Shown: positions 1 through 11,018, numbered from the stretch's first letter. The stretch: DNA of 64,000 nucleotides from Gautieria morchelliformis (GCA_015179125.1 WHVA01000065.1:248001-312000), one strand, 5' to 3'. Numbers and translations are program-made. The notes: generated from the letters alone by a model not told the origin.

Positions 1-687
1 TAGAGGAATGGTCTTGGAGGTGAAAGCCGATGAACAGGGGTAAAATTTCCTCACACTTTCGCCAGTACTTGAGAAAAGAAATAGAACTCCACCTACCTTG
101 GGTCATGACTGCCCATGAGTCGACACTGAGTAGCAGGAGATGGGTGATGCCACCTATGCCAAACCCATGGCCTTTGACAGATTTCAGATGATGTTGGGTC
201 CATACTTTGTTACATTGTTGTAAGAACCACTTCTATTGGAAGCTGTACTAGTAGTCAGCTCAGTCTCACTAGTGTGTGATAACACTCTATATACCTGTAC
301 TAGTAGTCAGCTAGATACAGGAGCGATCAATAACGTGTATGAAGAGCAAGTATGTGAACTGTTTACCTCAGTCTCACTAGTGTGTGATAAGACTGGGGAA
401 AAGCCATGGAACTCCGACTCGCATCCCAAGGGCTCCACATATGTGGGTGCTTGTGGACACGGCAGGGGTCACGCTTGTAACTCCAACAGGGGGGACCACG
501 ATCCATCAGCTGTTGCAAAGGCAAATAGGGGAGCAGTGGTGGGGAGCTGGAAGTTGGTGGAGAAGTGGAGGTTGAAGGCTTTAATGGCACTGCATTCGTG
601 TAAATACCTTATTCACCCACATTGCCCTTAAGGCAATGCGCCTGCTGGATAGATTATCTAATGTTAGTGGATCCCTGTGGATCCACT
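1..687. other. Unassigned sequence with short direct repeats
   Basis: I recognise no gene here. An open frame over 236-631 has no domain-like features and starts at a non-ATG codon. Two short direct repeats are interleaved: a 17-bp unit at 244-260 and 296-312, and a 24-bp unit at 259-282 and 367-390. Between about 600 and 687 there are two small inverted repeats (ATTGCC...GGCAAT and GGATCC-centred), similar in style to the hairpins in the GyA LTR, and the motif TGTAAATACC resembles the GyA LTR start TGTAAATAACC. It may be an old related LTR. I am not sure. Confidence 0.35.
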
Positions 688-1660
688 TGTCATGACGCGT
701 TAACTTCCTATGCCCAGTAGCTCTGTCCTCCCCTTCATCACTCCACCTCTATGTTCGCTCCGATCGCCCCTCGCCGAGTTTACCAAACAATCTTGGCTAC
801 TCATGTCACTTGCCATGGCCACACCACCAAAGCATGATCAATGTCCTTTGATTGGCTTGATGGTTCATCACTGGCCCTCTTACCTCCTTGGCTCAACCCC
901 CTTTGGATGTTCCTATGGCCCGATTGTCATGACCCGTGTATTTCTTGCACCCAGCTATCCCTGTTTTCCCTTTCACCACTCCTCCCTTGCGTTCGCCTGG
1001 CTTCCCCTGCCATCCGACCACACCTCATCTATGATCAATGCATTCATCCTTTGCCACATTCGCCGAACGACCATTTGCTGCTCGCATCATTCACCAGCAG
1101 GCACGCCATCAAACATGATCGACACCCTCTACCCAGCGTGATGGTTCATCACTGGCCCCATCATCTTCCCAACGCAACCCCTTTAGGTGTTCATATGGCC
1201 AGTGTGCATTCGCAGGACACCCTAACCGTAGATTGTGTGGGATCAGCCCAGCAGGCGAAGAGTCTATGCAGGGTAACATATATGCAGGTCTCAAGGCATG
1301 TTTTCGTACATAGGTGCCTTCATCGTCTTTTCTCCCCGTTGTTTCACATTCGCACTCCTCCTTGTTTCTATTGTATATGTGTTTCATCTTTTCTGCATCC
1401 TGACTGTGCACCTCTATCCAACCCTGACTGACAACGGCCTCTCTCTTTCCTATTTGCTAGCATCATATGAGCATTCGGTATAACTAGTCTCCTTTCGCAT
1501 GTACATTCTGCAGTTCAATTATCATACGTCCATCTTGTGCACAACTGACCTCAGTGTGACCATCGTCTTGAGCCCCCTCCTGTAGATTTCTATCTTCGAC
1601 CAGAGGAAGACTTAAGCACCACTGGTGAGTTTTCATATTTCACCTTCATTACCTTAGGGC
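688..1660 (+). repeat. Dispersed repeat R1, copy 1
   Basis: This stretch starts TGTCATGACGCG and aligns by eye with 28,189-28,794 (same strand) and with the reverse strand of about 61,060-61,825. Shared landmarks in order are the TGTCATGACGCG start, a second TCATGAC motif near 925, a TGTGGGATCA...CCCAG block near 1,238, and a block near 1,590-1,650 encoding a frame with RPEEDL and TGEFSYF in copy 3. The pyrimidine-rich strand gives long open frames, but codon patterns differ between copies and I see no known domain. It could be an LTR or untranslated part of an unknown retroelement. Confidence 0.6.
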
Positions 1661-1716
1661 GCGTTCGGTAACCAGACCATGATAATCTGATCTGAAGAAA
1701 TCATAAAATCTACAAC

Positions 1717-2990
1717 TCACTCGTAACCTTGATCTTTTCTGCGTGTGATCAATATTGAATCGAGCCGAATGCACTGTAATCTTGCCTGACACAAAGGTCT
1801 CCAGTATTTTGCTTCTGGTGATTTCATCGCTTCTTTATAACTGTCTGGCTCATCTTCTCCTAGAGTCACGAATACGCTCTCTGTGTATTCGAGATCTGCT
1901 ATCCCAAAGGCCATTGCGGCCATCTCCGATTGCATCGTCTGTAAGCGTTTGCCCTGTCCATATGTGGAATTATTGAGGTCGAGCCAAGGACCTTGTTCAA
2001 AATCCTTGGGTGCATGCTCTGTCTCATCCGATCCTTCATTTGAAGTGACGTTGTTGGTAGATTCACTTGGCGTCTGATCAGATTCAGATTCATCAATAGA
2101 GATTGGTGCGTATCTCAATGGCGTGAATGTGATGCATGGATCTTGATTCAATGTGTCGGATAGATTTGATGATGGTATCGTGGATCGAGTGATTGTGGTA
2201 ATCAGATTCTTTGCCAAAGATCGGGTAAGTCGTCATTATCTGTCGCATGTATGGTGACTCTTTCGATATGATTGGACTCATCAAATATAACGTCCCTTGC
2301 TTTCAGGACAGTATGGGTTCGTGGTATCCACACTTTGTATGCCTTCGAGTTGTCATAGTATCCTACGAAGATGCCTTCCACTGACTTGAATTGATTTTTC
2401 AGTCGTGTTGCCTTTGGTATGAGTGCCCAACATTTCGATCCATAGATCCTGAACCAGTCAATCTTGGGTTTCGTACCCCAGAATGCTTCGTGATGTGAGA
2501 GTCCAAGTTGTGAGTGTAGGATCTGATTTCTGACAAAGTTGATTGTATGCATGGCCAACACCCAAAACCTCCCCATAAGGCCAGCATCATGTCTGATCGT
2601 AAGTGCTCCTTCTTGGAGTGTTCTGTTATATTGCTCAGCGATGCCATTGTGCTCAGGTGTGTGTGGGGAAGTGGTTTCATGGATTATGCCAGACTTAGCG
2701 CATATGTCCTGGAATTCCTTTCTCCTCCATTATCACTTCTGATCCTTTTGATAGTGGCATTCTTTTGCCTCAATAACCAGGCTGCGTACAGTCTGAATGA
2801 AGCGGCTACGGTGGCACATTCCTTGTTTTTGAGGAAATCAATGTTGGCAAGGCGAGTCTTTGCCTCGATCCAAGTGATGAAATATCTGAAATTTCCGACC
2901 AATGCCTCAAATGGACCACATAAATCTGAGACAATGAGATCTCCTATCTCTTCAGGCAGTTTCTTGACTTTCTGGAATGGAGCTTGTGTC
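1717..2990 (-). pseudogene. copia integrase and start of RT (CoA)
   Basis: Three reading-frame pieces together make a copia integrase. 2,684-2,902 has the core with FITWIEAKTR and IRSDNGGE (the second catalytic Asp). 2,202-2,576 has the C-terminal part with FGxxCWALIPKATRLKNQFKS-type spacing and the FVGYYDNSKAYKVW motif. 1,717-2,217 has an acidic linker and the RT entry motif DEPDSYKEAMKSPEAKYW. The frames are out of register, so this is not expressible as one protein. DNA strand-transfer and polymerase functions are lost. Confidence 0.8.
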
Positions 2991-3480
2991 TGTCAGGGGA
3001 CACCCTGTTTTCCATTTCCAGTTCCGACACCGCACCCAGTTCCGACTCCATTTCTGACTCCACTTCCGGTTCCGATTCCATCTCCGCCTCTGCTTTCGGA
3101 AATAATTCCGCTTCTGGGAGAACTTCCACCAGTTCTGTTCACCTTGCCAGTTCCACTGCAATTTCCAACTTCCACTCTCGGAACAGTGTCGGAAATCAAG
3201 TGACTCGCGTAATAGGTGGCATCAAGGGTCGATCAAGGGTCAGGGTGGTCAAGGAGATGCAGGGTTGATGGCGGGTGCCAAGTGTTGTCCCTGGCTGCGC
3301 AGCGTAGTATAATACGGGCTCGCTGACATTGGGGGTCCTTAGACTTTTCTCTTTGGATTTCCCCTTGTCAGGTGAGAATCCCCTCTCTTGTATACTCTGT
3401 TCATTTATACATACTTTGGATTTCCCCTTGTCAGTTGTGTGGTAGTGTGATCTCCACAACCAGCCAGGGTTGCCCTTACA
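2991..3480 (-). mobile_element. S1 solo LTR, copy a (TSD GTGTC)
   Basis: A 490-bp insertion in CoA. On the minus strand it runs TGTAAGGGCAACC...CCCCTGACA, with TG/CA ends, flanked by the 5-bp duplication GTGTC (2,986-2,990 and 3,481-3,485). It is the same family as 57,263-57,749 and the LTR starting at 63,767. The 3' half is made of degenerate GGAACTGGA/GGAGTCGGAACT-type repeats that stay open in frame. The promoter half has a TATAAAT box. With TSDs on both sides and no internal region, this is a solo LTR left by LTR-LTR recombination. Confidence 0.92.
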
Positions 3481-3485
3481 GTGTC

Positions 3486-4292
3486 TGTTTCCTGTAAGGG
3501 CAGTTGATGCACTGAGGATTAGAGCCGTGATGAACTCCTGGATGGAAATTCTTGGCGGTCTGTAATTTTCTCATGTTCCCGATGGTGTGATAACTTGCGT
3601 GTCCTAGTCTATGATGTCATAGAGTAGGGACAGAGGGTTCTGACATGAGGTCAGCAACTTCGTCTTTGGATTTAATGGGGAATGCAATGTAAGTGTAGAG
3701 GTTGTTCTCCTTTGGTCCATATGCTAATCTCTTTCCATTGAGTACTAGCCATGAGAGGTATTTTCCAAATGTACACTGACATTGGAATTGGTCATTCTTC
3801 CTACAGAGAGTAGGTTGGACCTGAGCTTCGGGGCATAGATGACGTTGACAAGAGTTATGGGTATGTCTTCAAGTTCCCAGTGAGGGTCTGAGACAATTCT
3901 GATTCAAATGGTCCCTCGTTGGTCTGCGGTAAAGGACTCCCCATTGGCTATGTCGATTTTAATCGGTGGTATGGCATACATGTCCTGGAACATATCTTTG
4001 TTCCCAGAGATGTGGCTGGACGCTGCTGAGTTGATTAACCATTTGAATGTGTCATCAGAAGGTGAAGGTACTGATTCTGCCTTCATGATGACATGGTTGA
4101 TACATTCGATCTATTGCACAGGATTGTCTATGGTCGCCATCATGAGGTTGGTCGATGTCTGTTCGGCGAACTGTGCTGCATCAGATGTCGTTCTGGGGGT
4201 CGTTGCTACTCTAGTAGCGAAGGCATTTCCAGGTTTTGAGAAGGTAGGGTTACTCTGTTCCCTGTTCTTCATGGTGCCTGACCCTCTGCTCC
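3486..4292 (-). pseudogene. copia gag end and protease (CoA)
   Basis: The frame over 3,904-4,086 carries the copia aspartic protease signature, here WLINSAASSHISGNKDMF. The family consensus is WLxDSGAxxH, so the catalytic DSG triad reads NSA and the enzyme would be inactive. Upstream (4,086-4,292) a Thr/Ser-rich stretch fits the gag-protease linker. 3,486-3,900 fits the GAG-pre-integrase region but is too eroded to define. The piece ends exactly at the GyA LTR start. Confidence 0.65.
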
Positions 4293-4522
4293 TGTAAATA
4301 ACCTAGATACCATACATGTATTCTAGTTATTACATAATCCCAGTGGGCCCCTTAGGGACCCACTGTATAGTTTATGCGTGGGAACCGGCCAGCGGTTCCC
4401 ATCGCATCTTACTCTTACCTGTCACTATGTAGCATTCAGAATACCACACACTGGTCAAGTTCTGTTATGCCCTTGTGATACAAGGTCTTAAGATCGACAT
4501 CTTTACACCTTTTTGAACTATC
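4293..4522 (+). repeat. GyA 5' LTR, first part (split by GyB)
   Basis: Starts TGTAAATAACCTAG and aligns with 27,087-27,345 over its length, with scattered substitutions. It continues after GyB at 11,024 with the sequence TGCGGTTG and ends near 11,060. It holds two hairpins, 4,341-4,365 (CAGTGGG...CCCACTG) and 4,380-4,400 (GGGAACCG...CGGTTCCC), both kept in the 3' LTR. GyB is inserted at CTATC. Confidence 0.8.
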
Positions 4523-4859
4523 TGTGAGGGCAACACTAATGACGAAGCCACAACCAAAGATACTCAAGGAGATAAGAGCCGATACTAGGACAATGACCAA
4601 CTGTGTAGTGGGTATCCTCAGTTTATAACTCTACCAACGATAGATACATGGGGACTGCCTGTGTAGTGGGTATCCTCAGAGATCAAGCTGAGGAAACGCC
4701 ACCACACGGGCTACAGTCTTATAGCGCTGGCAAGGCTTACATAATAGGGGAGATGGAAACTTGTAGAAGGTGACGGAAGGTTATGGAAACTGACGGAAGG
4801 TGACGGAAACTCATGGAAGGAAATAGAAACTTGTGGAAGGAAACGCGTGAACCCTGACA
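4523..4859 (-). repeat. GyB 3' LTR
   Basis: 337 bp with TG/CA ends. It contains a 21-bp direct repeat around GTAGTGGGTATCCTCAG (two copies) and a purine-rich run of GGAAACTGACGGAAGGTGACG-like units. The other LTR (10,644-11,018) is 375 bp. The difference is mostly extra copies of the GGAAGGTGA unit, with a 1-nt indel elsewhere. Confidence 0.95.
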
Positions 4860-4870
4860 TCACCCCCCTC

Positions 4871-5467
4871 TCAATGCTTGTCGTCCCGACAAGCACAGCT
4901 GCCACCTAGCCCCCAACATCCACCGAGACATCGTTTCCAAGTATGCCACAGGCGGGACCACCATCTCTCCTGACCCTTCCCTTCCTGGTAACGCAGGTCA
5001 ATGATGAGCTCAGGGGGATTGGGGTCCATGGGCAAGTGCGGCCCTCGGAACCTTGCTCGACGTATTCGCTCTCCTGCCATGTTACGGAAACGTCGCCCCA
5101 CCCAGCCTTCGAAAGTGTAGGGGGTTCCACACGGGGGGGTTCCATCATTGAGGAAGACAGGGTCGCCGATGTAGTACGTGTTCTCTCGTCTGTGTCGGGG
5201 TCTGAGGAATGCGAGTGCAGGGTGAGTGGGCACCTGACTCTTCGCTGGTGTGAGATCCTCAGAGCTGACGGACCACTTTGAAGACCATGCGACGTCGAGA
5301 TCACGGCAGTCAAGCATCCTTTGTAGCTTGGCTTCACTGGCTGCTCTGGATGACGAGAAGCCGGAGAAGTGCAGGAGGGTGGGATCGACACGTGACATGT
5401 TTGGCAGGTCAGAGAGGTTTTGGGTGAAGCTGGGGAGGGCAACAAGCTCAATGGCGGGCGAGGACAT
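4871..5467 (-). CDS. Extra ORF between pol and 3' LTR of GyB
   Basis: A 198-codon frame on the minus strand with an ATG at 5,467, ending 12 bp before the 3' LTR. I do not recognise a domain. The N-terminal third is Ser/Leu-rich. The middle has NTYYIGDPVFLNDGTPP and a Trp/Arg-rich run (EGWVGRRFRNMAGERIRRAR), followed by MDPNPPELIIDLRYQ and a Trp/Cys-rich tail. No signal peptide or membrane span is evident, so an env function is not supported. Its place downstream of the chromodomain matches that of ORF3 in GyA, but the two share no obvious sequence. It is intact while gag-pol is broken, which may be chance. Confidence 0.5.
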   Translation of the reverse strand: MSSPAIELVALPSFTQNLSDLPNMSRVDPTLLHFSGFSSSRAASEAKLQRMLDCRDLDVAWSSKWSVSSEDLTPAKSQVPTHPALAFLRPRHRRENTYYIGDPVFLNDGTPPCGTPYTFEGWVGRRFRNMAGERIRRARFRGPHLPMDPNPPELIIDLRYQEGKGQERWWSRLWHTWKRCLGGCWGLGGSCACRDDKH

Positions 5468-5573
5468 GGTTGATGGATGTGGTGGGGTCGATGCAGTGGA
5501 AGCGAGCGGTCACAGGTGGAGAGGGGATATATAGCTTATCGGAATGAATTGGTTAGGCGGAGGCCGATATCGC

Positions 5574-7022
5574 TTATCTTTGGGGTCCTGGACCCTTGAC
5601 ATTATGAGTAGAAGCCCTGCCTGCTGTCCAGTCGAAGAGAGTTTGCCTGGAAGGTTCTGTGAAGTTCTGAAATCTCTGGAAAGGGAGGGACATGTATGTG
5701 GCTGCTGAGATACGCTGAGGTGCCTCTGGGTTCTGCCGGTGAAATTCCTTAATGAGTCGCTTTGCCCCAGAGACATCTTTTGCTGGTAGCCAGAGATCGT
5801 CGGCAGCTCCATAGCCCTTCCAGCGCATGAGATACTCCAACCTTCCATGGAACATCCTGCTGTCTAGAATCCTTTCAACTTCATATTCTTCGGCTCCATG
5901 CCGTATGACAGGGGGGGGTGGTGGAGGGGCATGATGTTCAAGAATTGGGTCATCTTCATATGGCCGAAGCAGGACGACAGAGAACACTGGATGTGTGCGA
6001 CCAAAGGATGCAGGAAGATTTAGACCATAGGCATTTTGTGAGACCACCTTATTAACCGTGTAGGGACCTAGCCACTTGTGGTCTAGCTTCTTCATTGGGC
6101 GAGTGGTTGTGATGTTTTGTGCATTGAGCCAGACCTTGTCACCAAGCTTATAAACTGGGGCTGCTTTATGGTGCACGTCATAGAAGTGTGCCATGTCCTC
6201 TGCTGCCTTGGACAGGGCTGAACGATCTTCTCTCGTGGCCGCTTCCATCCGCGTTGTGAACTCATCCAGGGCCTCGAGTCGAGTTTCCCGGACTGGTTCC
6301 AGTCCCAGCCTTGGATGTTGGCCACTGTCCAACATGAAGGGTGTAGTCTGGGTTGAGGCATGGATTCGGTTGTTATAGGCAAACTCGGCCAAGGATATCC
6401 ATTCAAACCAATCATCCTGACGCTGGTTGATGAATAGTCGAAGGTATTGCTCAATCTCCTGATTAACCCTTTCAGTCTGTCCATCAGTTTGGGGGTGATA
6501 AGCAGTAGAGGCAGCGACTTTGACACCAAGAAGTTTGTTCAGTTCACGCATGAACTGGGAGATGAACTGTGTGCCTCGATCACTGATGATTTCTTCAGGG
6601 AGCCCATGAAGTTTCCAAACATGATCACGGAAGAGTCGGGCAACTCCCACCGAAGTTACATCTGAAGTGGTGGGAATGACATGTGCCCGCTTTGAGAGGC
6701 GATCGACAACAACAAGGAGAGCATCATAGCCATGACTGGTAGGCAGTTCTACAATCAAGTCAACAGACATAACCTGCCATCTACGGTCTGGGATACGGTT
6801 TGGTAGAAGCTTGCCAATGGGAGAAGCAGGGAAGGTTTTTGTCCGGTTGCACAGGTCACAGGCCTTCACATATTTTGCAATGTAACGTCCCATCCCAGGC
6901 CACCAGTAACTCCGAGCAACTAGTTCAGTGGTTCTCCAACGACCAGGGTGACCGGTGAGAGGCATGTCATGGTGCGCTTTCACTATGTCATGTCGTAGTT
7001 TTGCATCAAGCGGCACGTACAC
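5574..7022 (-). pseudogene. GyB integrase and chromodomain
   Basis: 482-codon open frame. It has a zinc-binding region with CDLCNRTK, then the integrase core with VDLIVELP, ISDRGTQFIS and the QTERVNQE motif (the DDE triad is visible), a C-terminal GPY/F-type module (WLGPYTVNKVV) and a chromodomain with YEVERILDSRMFHGRLEYLMRW. Chromodomains of this class target integration to modified histones. The frame is intact but upstream gag-pol is not in frame with it, so it could not be made as a full polyprotein. A Pro-rich run (PPPPPP) lies just before the chromodomain. Confidence 0.9.
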
Positions 7023-7749
7023 TTTGTTGTGATAGAGGACAAGCCCATCCTGTTCAGACCACTCTTCCCTCGTAAATTGCCAGAGGAGCCCAGTTCTTTG
7101 AGAGCCTTGACAACCTTTTCATCCCGGTCTACACAGTTCCTTACTCGATTGAGGAAAGCATCACCTTCACCTGGGACTAACTGCGCACCAGCCTCTGGGG
7201 GATTCGCCTTGATGTGGAACAAGTCAGGGGTAAGTAAGACTTGATTTTGGTTGTCTTCCTCCCCCCGCTTATGATCCACGCGTGTGAGAGTGCATCAGGC
7301 TTGGCTGAATGACGACCAGGACGATGGATCAGCTCAAAATCAAAGCGAGAGAGGTAGAGTGACCAGCGTGCTTGACGACGGTTCAGGTTTTGTGCAGTGC
7401 GGAAGTAGGTGAGATTCTGATGGTCATTGAGAATCTCAATCTTGTGCTTCGTTCCCTCTAAGATGTGGCACCATTCCTCTAATCCCCGAATCACAGAAAG
7501 AAGCTCCTTGTCATGGATGGCATAGTTGCGTTCAGCATCATTGAGGCTTTTGGAGACAAACCCCACAGGCCGCCATTTGCCATCATCACATAGCTGGGAC
7601 AGTACTGCTCCTGTGGCATAGGCTGAGGCATCTGTTTCAAGACGGAAATGTTTGTCTTGATCAGGGAGGACAAGGATCGGTGTTGAGGTGATGAGGAGTT
7701 TGAGCTTGTCAAAGGACCTTGCTCTGGGCCATTTGGATCCCAAGACCAT
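7023..7749 (-). pseudogene. GyB RNase H and connection
   Basis: The frame at 7,177-7,749 holds a gypsy RNase H with FRLETDASAYATGAVLSQ (first Asp), IHDKELLSVIRGLEEW (Glu) and ILNDHQNLTYF (the usual TDHxxL, here NDH), then RPGRHSAKPDALSH at its end. The chain goes on in another frame at 6,983-7,279, leading to the integrase zinc region. There is one frameshift before and one after. Confidence 0.85.
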
Positions 7750-8890
7750 TGGGCATCCTGTTTTGTCAACTGGTTGAGGGGCTTTGCAATGTGTGAGAAG
7801 TCTTCCACAAATCTACGGTAGAAGTTGATGAAACCAAGGAATGATTTGACTTCAGTGACGTTACGTGGTATTGGCCAGTCCCGCACCCCTGCAACCTTGA
7901 CTGGGTCCATGGCAACCTGTCCTTGAGAGAGGATGAGGCCGAGATACTCCACCTCTAGTTGCTCAAATAGGCATTTTTCAGGTTTGAGGTACAGGTTGTT
8001 GGCCCGGAGGATTTCAAGGACACGTCATACAATCCTACGATGTTCTTCAAGCGACTCTGTGAAGATGAGAATGTCGTCCATGAACACCACCACAACCCCT
8101 TCATCGATGAGACTCTTGAAGATGTCATTCATCATCGTCTGGAAGGTTGCTGGGCTGTTCGTGAGTCCAAAGAACATGACTAGAGGTTCATACAGGCCCC
8201 TATTTGTCCGAAAGGCTGCCTTCCACTCATCTCCCTCTTTTATGCGTACATTATTATATCCCCAGCGAATGTCAAGCTTTGTGAAGTATTTAGCCCTTCC
8301 AGCAGCAATCTTATTCATGATGTCTGGAACAAGGGGCAAAGGATAGGCATTCTTGATTGTTATATCATTGAGCTTCCGGTAGTCTTGCACAAATCTAAGG
8401 CTGCCGTCCTTTTTCTTCACAAAGAAGACTGGAGATGCCATAGGTGACTTGGAGGGACGGATACGATGGCTCTTCAGGTTCTCCTCAAGGAAGTTATCCA
8501 GTTCCCTTTGCTCAACCGGTGACATTGGGTAAACCTTTGTGCTGAAGGTTGTGCACCTGGAGTGAGCTCAATTGCATGGTCCCAGGGCTTTCGAGGAGGC
8601 AGTTGGTCAAATGACTCCTTAGAAAACACATCCTTGAACTCCTGGTATGGTTTAGGGACAAGGTCCTCGAAGGATCTGACTGGTGCAGACTTGCTGGCCC
8701 ATTCAGCAAGCTGTTGGGAGACAGTCCGGCCTGCGCCAATCATTTCAGGACTCTCATTCACAAAGGTGACAAAGGTCCTGTCTCCTTCCTCAAGTAGGGA
8801 GCGGGTGTGCTGTATGGGAACCTCCTCTTGATCTACACTCTCTTCTGGAACAGTTTCGACTGTGGCCCTCTGACAACAGGTCTGCCCCAC
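7750..8890 (-). pseudogene. GyB reverse transcriptase
   Basis: Three frame pieces. 8,474-8,890 has the RT entry ([26 protein letters not shown]). 8,025-8,525 has fingers and palm with [26 protein letters not shown] and the catalytic box FMDDILIF (8,073-8,084). 7,491-7,952 has the thumb with EYLGLILSQGQ. A TGA at about 8,027 replaces an expected Arg codon in RRIVRRVLE-type context, consistent with a C-to-T change. Catalytic residues are kept, but the chain is broken in at least three places. Confidence 0.9.
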
Positions 8891-9466
8891 ATGACTTGGG
8901 ACAGCGTGTCATCTTCACATCTCCTGTACGCCAGTCAACTTCTGGGTTGTGTTCAACAAGCCATGTGTGACCAAGAATGATGGCAAGTCGTCCAAGGCTT
9001 GTGACAGAGAATGTGGCACGTTCCATATGATCCCCAAAGGTGCAAATGAGGTCGACTTCTTCCTTGATTGAGCCAGCCTCATTTGGGGTACCATCAATAT
9101 TGTAGACGGGGATGGCACGGGGTAGGGGACGGGTCCGAAGTCTGTGTTCCCTCACAAACTCCACATCGATGAACATCCCTGTAGCACCACTGTCAAGGAG
9201 GGGTCAATTGCAAGTGGATGCCCTGTGTCAACGGAGTGGACCTTGAGAGGTACTTTGGTGCATCGGCGGAGGTCAGCAGTACGGACATATAGAGGGACTG
9301 GAAGGTTTGCATTAGCAACTGGAGCGATGGGTTGGGTTTTTGGCATGGCTGGTTTGGTTTCAGTTCGATCAGGGATAGGAGAAGGATGCATCATATCGCC
9401 TGTGATCCCTATTGTACATGTTTCGAGAACTGAAAACCGATTCGTTGAGCGGGGCATGTCTTTCAC
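8791..9466 (-). pseudogene. GyB aspartic protease
   Basis: The active-site box DSGATG is encoded at about 9,177-9,200, immediately upstream of the frame MFIDVEFVREHRLR (ending 8,790). Downstream residues VYNIDGTPNEAGSI and ILGHTWLVEHNPEVDW are typical of gypsy proteases. The DSG box and the preceding linker (9,152-9,466) lie partly in another frame, so a frameshift falls inside the enzyme. The CCHC-protease linker is Pro/Ala-rich. Confidence 0.8.
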
Positions 9467-9477
9467 CGCTGACTGGC

Positions 9478-10583
9478 CTAAAAACCCTTTCCTTCCTCTT
9501 GGACAGGGGCTTCCACCTTCTGTTTGCGTTCCTCTATCGCCGCTGCTACAGATTTAGAGACAATTGCTGCAATGTCTGCCTCTGTGAGGTTTGCATGGAT
9601 TCGTGGCTTGCGAGGTTCAGGACAGTCTGGTGAAATGTGACCAGGTCTCTTACAGTTGTAGCAGGTTCGTGTTTCGGTGCGGCGGCGGGATGAGTCAATG
9701 TCCATAGGTGTCGCATTACTGGGTGGTGCTGTGGTAACAGGAGCCATAGCAGGAGTGTGGAGTGGTCGGGCAGGAGGAGGGCGATTAGGGACATGAGGTG
9801 TCTGTGCCTTCCTGACCTCTAACAGACGGCGATGATTGCGGTCAATCTGACAGGCTGCTTCCTTCCAGGCTTTGAGGTTGGATGGAAGAAAGGCTGGGTG
9901 TGGATCTTGTCAAGGATACCTGCTGGAAGGCCACGAGCATAGGCATCCTCGAGTGCCTCATCATTAAAGCCTGTCCTGCCTGCCAGGATCTCAAATTGAG
10001 CCGTGTATTCATCTGCCGACATTCCTGACGCCATCCTAAGGTCATGCAGCTTAGTGCGAGCCGTTCTGGCACGATCTGGGTCACCAAAGGCCTCCTCCAC
10101 ACGTTTAATAAACCCCTCCAGAGTGGATATAGAGGAGGTGCCATCAATGACAGCCTGTGTCTCGTTGTGTGCCCATATCTCCGCAGAGCCTCCCGTCATG
10201 AAGGAAAGAGCGTATAGGATCTTTGTGCGTTCATCTGGGAAGGATGCTGGCTGGACAGCGATGGACAACTTGATAGACCTGATAAACCCTTCAGTCTCTG
10301 TACGGTCTCCATTGAACTTCTCCGGTTCTGCTGCTTTGATAGAGCGAGTAGATGGAGGGACACTGTGAGGTACTGAGGGCGCAAGGGCTTGAGCAGCAGC
10401 AACAGCAGCGTTGGTGGCAGCATTGGCTAAGTGGTCGTGAACGTTAGCAATCTGATTGTGCAGTTCCTGATTCTGCAGTTGAAGTTGCTGCAGCTGCTGT
10501 GCTTGGCTGGAAAGGAGGCCTCGAAGAAATGGCCCATGGTCACCCAGGGCATCCCAGTATGCGTCTGGGAGTTGGTCTGCCAT
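9478..10583 (-). pseudogene. GyB gag with CCHC knuckle
   Basis: The ATG of gag is best placed at 10,583 (MADQLPDAYW), 61 bp inside the LTR end. An in-frame extension upstream would be translated LTR. Order: Gln-rich coiled coil (LSSQAQQLQQLQLQNQEL), the Retrotrans_gag capsid region (KFNGDRTETEGFIRSIKLSI, then AEIWAHNETQAV, then RMASGMSADEYTAQFE), a frameshift near 9,880, and the nucleocapsid knuckle CYNCKRPGHISPDC (about 9,620-9,665). It would package the element RNA. Not expressible as one chain here. Confidence 0.85.
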
Positions 10584-10643
10584 AGGCTGAGATGAAGGCT
10601 GGTTAAGACAAGTGTGTGGGGTCGTCCTATGAGCTTGATCTTC

Positions 10644-11018
10644 TGTGAGGGCAACACTAATGACGAAGCCACAACCAAAGATACTCAAGGAGATAAGAGC
10701 CGATACTAGGACAATGACCAACTGTGTAGTGGGTATCCTCAGTTTATAACTCTACCAACGATAGATACATGGGGACTTGCCTGTGTAGTGGGTATCCTCA
10801 GAGATCAAGCTGAGGAAACGCCACCACACGGGCTACAGTCTTATAGCGCTGGCAAGGCTTACATAATAGGGGAGATGGAAACTTGTAGAAGGTTACGGAA
10901 GGTGATGGAAAGTGACATGTGACAGAAGGTGACAGAAGGTTATGGAAACTGATGGAAGGTGACGGAAACTCATGGAAGGAAATAGAAACTTGTGGAAGGA
11001 AACGCGTGAACCCTGACA
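10644..11018 (-). repeat. GyB 5' LTR
   Basis: 375-bp LTR that drives GyB on the minus strand. It matches 4,523-4,859 nearly base for base outside the GGAAGGTGA-type repeat, where it has about 38 extra bases. The TSD CTATC follows at 11,019-11,023. Near-identity with the partner LTR means recent insertion. Confidence 0.95.

Larger units (their letters stand above)
1700..4292 (-). mobile_element. CoA: degraded Ty1/copia element
   Basis: Read on the minus strand, the order is gag/protease (about 4,292-3,486), integrase (about 2,990-2,200) and the first residues of reverse transcriptase (about 1,990-1,717), the canonical Pseudoviridae order PR-INT-RT. It is interrupted by an S1 solo LTR at 2,991-3,480, broken by frameshifts, and lacks most of RT and all of RNase H. 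Its 5' part ends at 4,292, where the 5' LTR of GyA begins. No LTRs of its own are visible. Confidence 0.8.
4523..11018 (-). mobile_element. GyB: complete chromovirus, TSD CTATC
   Basis: 6,496-bp Ty3/gypsy element on the minus strand, flanked by the 5-bp TSD CTATC (4,518-4,522 and 11,019-11,023), inserted in the GyA 5' LTR. LTRs are 4,523-4,859 and 10,644-11,018. The polypurine tract GAGAGGGGGGTGA (minus strand) directly precedes the 3' LTR at 4,860-4,872. Gene order on the minus strand is gag, CCHC knuckle, protease, RT, RNase H, integrase, chromodomain, then an extra ORF. At least six frameshifts or stops interrupt gag-pol although the LTRs are almost identical apart from repeat copy number. 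Confidence 0.95.

Noticed and set aside
710..1483. Overlapping open frames in R1 as genes
   Set aside because: The pyrimidine-rich strand lacks stops by composition, and frames are not kept among the three R1 copies.
4871..5467. Envelope gene in GyB
   Set aside because: Correct position but no signal peptide, membrane segment or furin-like site; kept as unknown ORF.
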